A stretch of 12,774 bases of DNA from JAJTHC01 sp044348005 (GTDB lineage Bacteria; Cyanobacteriota; Vampirovibrionia; Vampirovibrionales; JAJTHC01): contig JBIKTR010000026.1 in the NCBI GenBank assembly GCA_044348005.1, forward strand, positions 1-12,774, in the 5' to 3' direction. Shown one piece after another: positions 7,413 to 12,774 of this stretch. Position 1 is the first letter of the stretch; each line of letters begins with the position of its first letter. The position numbers and the translations under genes are program-made. Under the pieces are notes generated by a model. That model was not told where the DNA came from. It saw nothing but the letters and a program-made list of their open reading frames with translations, and made no database searches.

Positions 7413-8609
7413 TTAGGTAAGAAGGGTCGTGTAGTAATTAAACAAGGCTTGTTCGAGTTTGGGCGTCCACTGTGGGAGTTGATTATACCCGTTGGGGTGC
7501 CTATGCACAAGTCCCGCCGTCTTAAATAAACGTTGAACTTCAAGGCGTTCTTCTTGCACAAGGCTTTCTAAAACACTTCGATGTTCAAGGCGGGCTAAAA
7601 TATCGCACAAGGCGTGACGAAGACGTCTTTCTTGGGCATGGGGGTCTTCCACCACGGCTTTTACGTTGCGTTGAAACGCCTGTAGCGTGTTAAGCACGTC
7701 GTTCATGGGCAGTTCTTGGGCGATGTGTTCTATCGTCATGTAATGAAGAATCTGACGACTCAGGACTTCGGGGAATTGAGCCAGCCATTCTTGTTGAAGT
7801 TCTGGGGCTTGGGTGGTTAAAAACAAGGCCAAGGCCGCCAACTTGAGTTGAACGTGTTGTGTTTTTTGAATCGGGAGTGTGGAGGGGGCAGAAGGGTTCG
7901 AAGAACCGTAGACGTCTTCATGCGACGGAAACGCTTGAGACGAAGGCATTACGGGGGCAGAGGTGGGAAGGTGAGGGTCAGAAACGGCTTCATGGCCCAG
8001 AACGGGGGTTCCTTGAAGAGGGGTTTCGGTTTGGTTGCTTAGATTAAATCGAGTAGAGGGAGCGTCTGGCGGGAGATTTTCTTGGATCAGGGGGCCATGA
8101 ATTTTTTCATATTCGCCTAAATAATGATGCAAGGCACTGGCCACCATTTGCTCCATCCAACTTTCAAGCTGTTGGTCGTCAAACTGATGTTCTGGAGTCA
8201 CTTCTTGCCCCACTGTGACTGAAACAAATTGCTTGGCTTGAAAAAAGGCATCTTTGGCTAAACCTTGAAACACCACTGATTTGGGTTCGCCTTTTAAATG
8301 ATGTTCTTGAGCCTTTTGACTGGCATAAATCAGGGCATGGGTAAATAAAGACAACACCTTATAACAATGCCCTACATCAAAGGCCAAGTAAGGCGCTTTG
8401 GGATCTGGCATTTGAAAACCGGGTTCTTGCTGAAGTAAGCCCACCGCCACTTGAATGAAGTGAGCCGTAATATCCGCAGAACGTTTGATTTCGCTAACCT
8501 CTAGGCCAACACGACTGAGGGCATCGGTCACTTTTTCGGCAAATTCCACCGCAAGTGCTTCGGCGTTCATGGAAAGGATTAACGGATCCACAGGGGGACG
8601 TTTGGCCAC
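7413..8609 (-). CDS. Flagellar-cluster protein in the FliG position, possibly a divergent FliG-like switch protein
   Basis: This is a 398-residue protein between fliF and fliH, exactly where fliG lies in most flagellar operons. An N-terminal helical domain (about 1-175) has no recognised motif. A Pro/Ser/Thr-rich linker (about 180-248) leads to a C-terminal helical domain (about 250-398). The start of that domain (QLKLAALALFL..., then EWLAQFPEVLSRQIL and VLNTLQAF) follows the helix pattern of the FliG N-terminal domain that binds FliF. The canonical FliG middle and C-terminal motor domains, with their charged torque helix, are not recognisable. GTG at 8609 is chosen because AAGGAAG sits about 6 nt before it, overlapping the fliF stop. 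An upstream ATG at 8642 would overlap fliF and lacks that site. FliG identity is an inference from position and a weak pattern. Confidence 0.75.
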   Translation of the reverse strand: MAKRPPVDPLILSMNAEALAVEFAEKVTDALSRVGLEVSEIKRSADITAHFIQVAVGLLQQEPGFQMPDPKAPYLAFDVGHCYKVLSLFTHALIYASQKAQEHHLKGEPKSVVFQGLAKDAFFQAKQFVSVTVGQEVTPEHQFDDQQLESWMEQMVASALHHYLGEYEKIHGPLIQENLPPDAPSTRFNLSNQTETPLQGTPVLGHEAVSDPHLPTSAPVMPSSQAFPSHEDVYGSSNPSAPSTLPIQKTQHVQLKLAALALFLTTQAPELQQEWLAQFPEVLSRQILHYMTIEHIAQELPMNDVLNTLQAFQRNVKAVVEDPHAQERRLRHALCDILARLEHRSVLESLVQEERLEVQRLFKTAGLVHRHPNGYNQLPQWTPKLEQALFNYYTTLLT

Positions 8610-8620
8610 AGTTGCTTCCT

Positions 8621-10375
8621 TTATTCTGCTGAACTTAACCACTGGGTTAAGTTCAGTTCTTGTGGGCGAACCGCAGGGGCGTTCGTGGAAGGACTCTTCA
8701 TGTTTTCATTCAATTCTTTAAGGGCTTCTTTAAGTTTTTCAACACTTTGTTGACGCGTACGTTCTAAAACTTGGTGTTGTTCTTGTTGGGCTTGCATCAA
8801 CTGTTCATTCAACTGTTGCTGATATTGCAGGTGTGTTTGCGTTTCTTCGGCATGTTGACGCAACTGTTGCAATTCGTTAATGGCAGAATCCAAGGTTTCT
8901 GCTGTGTGTTGTACTTTTCCACTATTGCCCATAAACAGCATAATGGCAACCGCCCCTATAACGGTAATGGCCATCCAAGGCAACCACGTCATCACCCCTG
9001 TCGCCATTTCAGGGCTTAACCCTGGCAACAAAAAGTTCGCCGTATTCATGGGCGGTTCAGGCAACGGATCTTCTCCCGCCAAAGGCTTGGGATTTTCAAA
9101 ATCCGTTCGGGCCAAACTCACATTTAAGGGATTCACGCGTGGGCTGGCCGCTCGCGCAATTAACACTTGTAAATCTTCAGGGGGAATGTTCGGATAGTAA
9201 TCGTCATCAACAGTCACCGCAATCGAAACATCTTCCACCATCCCTGGTACGCTGGTTTCCACCCATTGGGTATGCCCGTTTTGAAAGCTCACTTCTGTGC
9301 CTTCACGCAAGTAGCCGTCGTTACTACTGCTTTTGCTCATATTTTCCATAGACTGCATGGATTGCCCAATCGCGACTTTACTGTCGAGTTCAGGGGGTAA
9401 AAATCCAGAAACAGGTCCACTGGCTTTACCGTTGGAACTGGAACTGCCTCCACTACCGCCGAGCGTTTCTTGGAAGCGTTGTTTACTGGCCACCACGGAT
9501 TTAGCGGGATCAAAGTTCTGGACCATGGTTTCTTTAGGGGCTTCACGCAAGAAGGTCGAAACTGTTACGACATATCGCCCTTCGCCAATGAGCTTGTCTA
9601 ACTGAGCAGCGACTTTTTGCTTCATGTAAAAATCTTGATCCGCGGCCTTGTCTTGCAATTCTAGGGCAGAATCGAGCACACTGTTGTAGGTATTGCCGTT
9701 GGTGTCTGACAACGCCACATGCTTGGCTTCTAGGCCTTGAATACCCCCGACCATTAAATTGATGATGGCTCTGACCTTGTCTCGTGTCAAGCGTTCGCCA
9801 GGGGGAAGGGTGACTTGCACCGCTGCTGAAGGAGGCTTTCGATCACTGGCAAATAGCGTTGGGTCAGGAACTGAAATTTTGACGTGGGCATCTTCAACAG
9901 GGGGCATTTTACGAATAATTCTCGCCAAATCCCCTTCTTGCCCACGAATGAGTTTAATTTGTTTTTCTTCACGGCTGGCCATCATGTCACTGGAATCAAA
10001 GGCTTCCATCCCCAACTTACCATCCATCAAGCCTGATTGTGCCAGCGTCAGTAGGGCTTGATCTCGATCGTTTAAGGTGGCTTCTTTGCTAAACATCAGC
10101 GAAACCTTGCCTGCGGTTCCAGCCAGGGTGTCTAGGCGAATGTCTTGTCGAGAAAGTAAGGCTCTGATTTCAACGGCTTTACCTGCGGCAATATCGGTGG
10201 CCAAAGGCAGTTGTTCTTCGCTAAGCAGTTTGGCGCCTTCATCCACTTTGACTTCTTTATTACCACTACTGGCCACTGCTGTTACGATGATAATCACAAC
10301 AAGCAGAACCACCCCTCCAATAACGGAAAAGAAGAGTCGTTTATTTTCCATTAAGGCTTGTAGTTGTGGAGGCAC
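8621..10375 (-). CDS. fliF: Flagellar M-ring protein FliF
   Basis: FliF builds the MS ring in the inner membrane, the base on which flagellar rod, rotor and export gate assemble. The product is 584 residues. It has a transmembrane helix at about 14-35, YscJ/FliF ring-building domains at about 55-235 (including the region around LIRGQEGDLARII and VEDAHVKISVP at about 143-170), and a low-complexity Gly/Ser stretch at 306-316. The periplasmic C-terminal ring domain is followed by a second transmembrane helix at about 463-483. The cytoplasmic tail is unusual: a Gln/Glu/Leu-rich coiled coil of about 70 residues (490-560) precedes the C-terminal PQELNLTQWL (571-580), which resembles the FliG-binding motif. 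The GTG at 10375 has AAGGGGA about 7 nt upstream. The downstream ribosome binding site overlaps its TAA, so the next gene is probably translationally coupled. Confidence 0.92.
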   Translation of the reverse strand: MPPQLQALMENKRLFFSVIGGVVLLVVIIIVTAVASSGNKEVKVDEGAKLLSEEQLPLATDIAAGKAVEIRALLSRQDIRLDTLAGTAGKVSLMFSKEATLNDRDQALLTLAQSGLMDGKLGMEAFDSSDMMASREEKQIKLIRGQEGDLARIIRKMPPVEDAHVKISVPDPTLFASDRKPPSAAVQVTLPPGERLTRDKVRAIINLMVGGIQGLEAKHVALSDTNGNTYNSVLDSALELQDKAADQDFYMKQKVAAQLDKLIGEGRYVVTVSTFLREAPKETMVQNFDPAKSVVASKQRFQETLGGSGGSSSSNGKASGPVSGFLPPELDSKVAIGQSMQSMENMSKSSSNDGYLREGTEVSFQNGHTQWVETSVPGMVEDVSIAVTVDDDYYPNIPPEDLQVLIARAASPRVNPLNVSLARTDFENPKPLAGEDPLPEPPMNTANFLLPGLSPEMATGVMTWLPWMAITVIGAVAIMLFMGNSGKVQHTAETLDSAINELQQLRQHAEETQTHLQYQQQLNEQLMQAQQEQHQVLERTRQQSVEKLKEALKELNENMKSPSTNAPAVRPQELNLTQWLSSAE

Positions 10376-10397
10376 CCTAAAATCCCCTTGCTTAAGA

Positions 10398-10426
10398 ATA
10401 GTATTCGTCTAGTCTTATTTTAGCAA
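10398..10426 (-). promoter_or_regulatory. Candidate sigma-70-type promoter for the fliF cluster
   Basis: On the minus strand TTGCTA (10421-10426) and TACTAT (10398-10403) are separated by 17 bp and lie about 23 bp before the fliF GTG. Each hexamer matches four of six consensus bases. No sigma-28-like (TAAA...GCCGATAA) or sigma-54-like (GG...GC) element was seen. The 103-bp gap after queD would otherwise be unexplained. Readthrough from queD is also possible. Confidence 0.35.
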
Positions 10427-10478
10427 GTTCTTACAGGTCTTTTCAGGATTCTTAAACGGCTTCCACTGTTTAGGGTAT

Positions 10479-10838
10479 TTAAGGCAAGAAATAACAGACG
10501 GCCTGGGTGTCGGTTTCGTAAATACAGACCTTGCTCACTTCAGGGAGGCTTTCTCGCAGTTCGTTAAAAATCAAGCGAGCCATAAATTCTGCACTAGGGC
10601 TTTCACCGGCAAATTCAGGCAACGTGTTTAAATCTTGATGATCAAAGCGATCGACAATCGGATCTAACAACGCTTTCATGTCCTTAAAATCCAGCGCGAT
10701 ATTGGCTTGGTCTAGCGTGTTCATTTGCACATAGACCCTTACCTTATAGTTATGCCCATGAGGCGTCGCACATTTACCGACATAGTTTAAAAGGTGATGC
10801 GCCGAAGAAAAATGGCGTTCTAGCATGAGTTCAAACAT
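10479..10838 (-). CDS. queD: 6-carboxy-5,6,7,8-tetrahydropterin synthase (QueD)
   Basis: QueD converts 7,8-dihydroneopterin triphosphate to 6-carboxytetrahydropterin, the first committed step toward 7-deazaguanines (preQ0, preQ1, queuosine). The product is 119 residues, a normal length. The zinc ligands are His14 (in SSAHH), His27 and His29, and the QueD-type CxxxHGH motif is complete, with catalytic Cys23. The catalytic Asp/His region FDHQDLN (65-71) is present. PSAE (81-84) stands for the usual PTxE, and ETDT (108-111) supplies the pterin-binding Glu. This pattern favours QueD over eukaryotic-type PTPS. The ATG at 10838 has AAAAAGGA ending 10 nt upstream. That site lies inside a possible pseudoknot, described separately. 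No other queuosine genes are in the window. fliF follows on the same strand. Confidence 0.9.
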   Translation of the reverse strand: MFELMLERHFSSAHHLLNYVGKCATPHGHNYKVRVYVQMNTLDQANIALDFKDMKALLDPIVDRFDHQDLNTLPEFAGESPSAEFMARLIFNELRESLPEVSKVCIYETDTQAVCYFLP

Positions 10839-10848
10839 AAAAAATTAG

Positions 10849-10883
10849 TCCTTTTTGAATCAGAGAAGGGTGAGGGAACCTTT
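10849..10883 (-). promoter_or_regulatory. Possible preQ1-I-like riboswitch (pseudoknot over the queD ribosome binding site)
   Basis: Read as mRNA, AAGG (10882-10879) can pair with CCUU (10869-10866) as P1. The loop then reads UUC (10878-10876), CCU (10875-10873), C (10872) and AC. CCU could pair with AGG (10852-10850) after an A-run, and that AGG is part of the queD Shine-Dalgarno sequence. This order (P1, UUC, P2 strand, C, P1', A-rich segment, P2') is that of class I preQ1 riboswitches, which often control queuosine genes. Against it, P1 is only 4 bp, the segment before P2' is about 13 nt instead of about 6-8, and the strict consensus is not met. A competing CCUUU/AAAGG hairpin just upstream (10879-10893) uses the same P1 strand. 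Confidence 0.25.
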
Positions 10884-10895
10884 ATGAGAAAGGGT

Positions 10896-10925
10896 ATCAT
10901 AAACATAGGGGACATAAAAGCTCAA
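10896..10925 (-). promoter_or_regulatory. Candidate promoter for queD
   Basis: On the minus strand TTGAGC (10920-10925) and TATGAT (10896-10901; five of six consensus bases) are 18 bp apart. Transcription would start near 10889, giving a leader of about 50 nt that contains the putative pseudoknot. The divergent GH8 gene begins about 50 bp beyond the -35 box. Confidence 0.35.
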
Positions 10926-10977
10926 AATTGCGCATGCCACTGTTTTATTCGTTATGCTAAGCAATGCAGGGTCTGTT

Positions 10978-12288
10978 ATGCAAAAGTCAGGTAAACGCCT
11001 CGTGGGATTTTTATTCAAAAAAAGTTTGATTCTACTCAGCACGCTTGTCGTTCTTATAGTGGCCGTGCTGTTTTACCACTTTTCTTACCTGATTGCGCAT
11101 GACGACGTGAGTCGTCACTGGGCGGTGTGGGTGAAGGCCCCTCAAGCGGTTTTAAGTAATCCGCCAGCGTGGCTACAGCGAAGTTGGAAAAGCTATAAAA
11201 CCCGCTTTATTCAAGCCGACGGCAGAGTGAAAGACCTTTATAACCACAACGCCACCACCAGTGAAGGCCAAAGCTACGCCCTAGAACAAGCCGTTTGGCT
11301 GAATGACAAAGCATCCTTTGACACCCTGTGGCACTGGACGCGGGACAACTTACAAGTTCAAAAAGAACACACGCTTTTTTCTTGGAAGTGGGGCGAAAAT
11401 CTCAAAACCAAAAAATGGGAAGTGCTTGATGCAAGCGTCGCTGCTGATGCGGATCAAGACATCGCGTTTGCGTTGCTGATGGCTCATGAGCGTTGGCACG
11501 ATCCGAATTACAAAAAAGAAGCCCAGCGTATTTTAAACGACTTATGGAAGCACGAAGTCACTGAATCGGCATGGGGGCCGGTGCTTTTGCCGGGGAACTG
11601 GCATCGCTTTGAAGCGAAAATCCCCAACGTGGTTTTGGTGAATCCGTCGTATCTCTCGCCTACGCTGTATCGTGTGTTTGCTGAAGTGGATAAGACGCAT
11701 CCGTGGGGAAAGCTCTTAAGCAGTAGCTATCAAATTTGGGACGCTTCTTTTAAATTAAGCAAAGTCGGCTTACCCCCAGATTGGGTGTGGCTGGATCGTC
11801 AAAAAGGCAAAGTCTACGCCAAGCAAGACGATCCACAGTTTAAGGGCATGACGAGTCAATTTGGCTATGAAGCCTGCCGAGTGCCGTGGCGTCTGTTTCA
11901 AGATGTGGCGATTAGTCGGGCGTATGGGTGGAAGAATCCCACAGGCGAAGCCTTGTTGAAGGGACTTCAGCACCATTTAGAAAGGGGCTTCCCTGAAGTG
12001 ACTCGTTTAGACGGCGGCAAAGTGCAGGCGTTTGGTTCTAAAGCTCGAGAAGCGGGGTTTTGGCCTTTGTTGATTTTAAATAAATCCCCCTTGTACGAAC
12101 GCTATGCCTTGCATTATAATTGGCAAACTGCCCTTGAAAGTGACGACTATTATGCCCGCAATTGGTTGTGGTTTGCAGTATGGTTACAAGTGTTTCAACA
12201 AACACAGTTACAGCACTTAAACGTGACTTTCCCACACTCACCACCCGCCTTATTACCTTTGTTGACCCACGCCCTAGACGTCCAGTAG
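10978..12288 (+). CDS. Membrane-anchored glycoside hydrolase family 8 protein (endoglucanase, BcsZ/CelA-like)
   Basis: GH8 enzymes are inverting endo-acting hydrolases of beta-1,4-linked glucans, chitosan, xylan or related chains. The product is 436 residues. It has a basic N-terminus and a single hydrophobic helix at about 11-39, which looks like an uncleaved anchor with the catalytic domain outside. Family motifs in order are the acid-containing SEGQSY (Glu96), FDTLWHWTRDNL, LFSWKW, the DADQDIAFAL motif (Asp159 and Asp161), LLPG, NPSYLSPTLYRVF, LPPDWV, and YEACRVPWR (297-305). In characterised members the last motif begins Tyr-Asp and supplies the general base. Here the codon is GAA, Glu298. 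The ATG at 10978 has AGGG 6 nt upstream. An ATG at 10954 would add 8 residues without a ribosome binding site. folB follows after 26 bp. No cellulose synthase genes are visible, so the substrate is open. Confidence 0.88.
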   Translation: MQKSGKRLVGFLFKKSLILLSTLVVLIVAVLFYHFSYLIAHDDVSRHWAVWVKAPQAVLSNPPAWLQRSWKSYKTRFIQADGRVKDLYNHNATTSEGQSYALEQAVWLNDKASFDTLWHWTRDNLQVQKEHTLFSWKWGENLKTKKWEVLDASVAADADQDIAFALLMAHERWHDPNYKKEAQRILNDLWKHEVTESAWGPVLLPGNWHRFEAKIPNVVLVNPSYLSPTLYRVFAEVDKTHPWGKLLSSSYQIWDASFKLSKVGLPPDWVWLDRQKGKVYAKQDDPQFKGMTSQFGYEACRVPWRLFQDVAISRAYGWKNPTGEALLKGLQHHLERGFPEVTRLDGGKVQAFGSKAREAGFWPLLILNKSPLYERYALHYNWQTALESDDYYARNWLWFAVWLQVFQQTQLQHLNVTFPHSPPALLPLLTHALDVQ

Positions 12289-12314
12289 TCGTATTAGAAA
12301 GAAACCCCCTTGCC

Positions 12315-12716
12315 ATGAAGCTTCCCCACACCGCCGAAGAATTGCTGTTTCAAGTGCATCACGGCGTGATGCTTTCTCGGGTGAACAATTTTATTTTGCC
12401 CTTTCAAGTCGGGATTTTACCGAAGGAAGTGGGCATCACGCAGCGTTTGCGGTTTAATGTTCGCGTGGCGTCTAAAGAAATGGGGCGTGTGGGCGAAAAC
12501 TTACAACTAAGTTTTGACTATCGCTTGATTGTAGAGACGCTTGAAATACTTTCTAAAGCCAAGCATGTGCCGTTGCTCGAAGAAATTGCCGAAGAGCTGG
12601 CAGGGGTGGTGTTGTCGCATCCCTTGGGGTTGGGGTTATGGGTGCGCATTGAAAAGCTGGATTTACTGCCCAACGCCGAAAGCCTAGGCATTGAACGCGT
12701 GTTTTTGAAGCATTAG
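12315..12716 (+). CDS. folB: Dihydroneopterin aldolase (FolB family)
   Basis: FolB cleaves 7,8-dihydroneopterin to 6-hydroxymethyl-dihydropterin and glycolaldehyde in folate synthesis. The product is 133 residues, with about 20 residues before the usual family start. The alignment to characterised FolB proteins is GILPKE (Glu38, for the conserved Glu near position 22), FDYRLIVE (Tyr69, for the catalytic Tyr), LLEEIAEELA (Glu89/Glu93 region), and RIEKLD (Lys114, for the catalytic Lys). LGIERVF at the end matches the usual VGVEI block. The ATG at 12315 is the first start codon after the GH8 stop. The frame is open further upstream but overlaps GH8. An internal ATG at 12369 would give the length more typical of the family. 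The gene is probably cotranscribed with the GH8 gene. QueD and FolB use related dihydroneopterin substrates. Confidence 0.82.
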   Translation: MKLPHTAEELLFQVHHGVMLSRVNNFILPFQVGILPKEVGITQRLRFNVRVASKEMGRVGENLQLSFDYRLIVETLEILSKAKHVPLLEEIAEELAGVVLSHPLGLGLWVRIEKLDLLPNAESLGIERVFLKH

Positions 12717-12718
12717 GT

Positions 12719-12774
12719 TTACGCTTTTTGAGTGTCCCCTTTCGGTAAAAACGCCATAGGGTCCTTGGGCTTGC
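12719..12774 (-). CDS. Probable 3' end of a gene running off the window
   Basis: A minus-strand frame is open from the window edge to a TAA at 12719-12721 and reads as a plausible polar C-terminus ending DPMAFLPKGDTQKA. It would converge on folB with a 2-bp gap, in line with the tight packing elsewhere. Only 17 codons are visible, so the open frame could be chance. No family can be assigned. Confidence 0.3.
   Translation of the reverse strand, partial: KPKDPMAFLPKGDTQKA

Noticed and set aside
7391..7561. In-frame 57-codon upstream extension of fliH
   Set aside because: It would overlap the preceding gene by about 150 bp and has low-complexity non-protein-like sequence. FliH landmarks begin well after the ATG at 7390.
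8610..8642. ATG start at 8642 for the fliG-position gene
   Set aside because: It overlaps fliF and lacks a ribosome binding site, whereas GTG at 8609 has AAGGAAG at good spacing.
10441..10478. Hairpin downstream of queD (TAAAC/GTTTA arms)
   Set aside because: The stem is only 5 bp with a 10-base loop and no T-run, too weak to call a terminator.
10954..10977. ATG start at 10954 for the GH8 gene
   Set aside because: No ribosome binding site precedes it. AGGG is correctly placed for the ATG at 10978.
12162..12314. In-frame upstream extension of folB to an ATG at 12162
   Set aside because: It overlaps the conserved C-terminal part of the GH8 gene, and the extra 51 residues do not resemble FolB.
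1..12774. CRISPR array, insertion sequence, prophage, tRNA or rRNA
   Set aside because: No direct-repeat/spacer pattern, transposase or integrase motifs, or RNA-gene cloverleaf was recognised on either strand.

Overview
This window is a gene-dense chromosomal segment from a Gram-negative-type, flagellated bacterium. Base composition is roughly balanced and coding density is high. There is no integrase, transposase, phage gene, CRISPR array, rRNA or tRNA. The lineage cannot be fixed by eye. The ribulose-phosphate epimerase (core MSVNPGFGGQ) and the DUF374 acyltransferase resemble versions from Cyanobacteria and relatives. The flagellar genes and the absence of photosynthesis genes would fit a non-photosynthetic relative such as Vampirovibrionia/Melainabacteria. 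A proteobacterium is not excluded. This is inference, not proof.

Layout. (1) Positions 1-1600: a lone + strand gene for an unrecognised membrane protein whose two halves look like a diverged duplication, behind a perfect TATAAT -10 box. It is followed by a perfect 22-bp inverted repeat that separates it from the convergent next gene. (2) Positions 1691-3388, minus strand: rpe (ribulose-phosphate 3-epimerase) and, downstream, an exported protein of unknown function that appears to carry an in-frame palindromic repeat insertion. (3) Positions 3537-4280, plus strand: a DUF374/COG2121 lysophospholipid-acyltransferase-like protein, divergent from rpe. (4) Positions 4302-10375, minus strand: a flagellar export and basal-body cluster transcribed fliF, a FliG-position protein, fliH, flhA. 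fliF forms the MS ring, the second protein sits where FliG would be, FliH is the ATPase stator, and FlhA is the export gate. No fliI, fliJ or canonical fliG lies in the window. FlhA carries residues more usual in the SctV export gates of injectisomes. (5) Positions 10479-10838, minus strand: queD (queuosine precursor synthesis), with a leader that can be drawn as a small preQ1-I-like pseudoknot covering its ribosome binding site. (6) Positions 10978-12716, plus strand: a membrane-anchored GH8 glycoside hydrolase (BcsZ/CelA family) with Glu where Asp is expected, followed 26 bp later by folB. The last 56 bases probably hold the 3' end of another minus-strand gene.

The genes serve several systems: flagellar assembly and secretion (fliF to flhA), pterin/deazapurine chemistry (queD, folB), central carbon metabolism (rpe), envelope lipid metabolism (DUF374) and polysaccharide cleavage (GH8). 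The most notable points are the divergent flagellar cluster, the putative queD leader switch, the GH8 residue change, the internal duplication in the first protein, and the palindromic elements near 1.6 kb, 2.2 kb and 6.4 kb.
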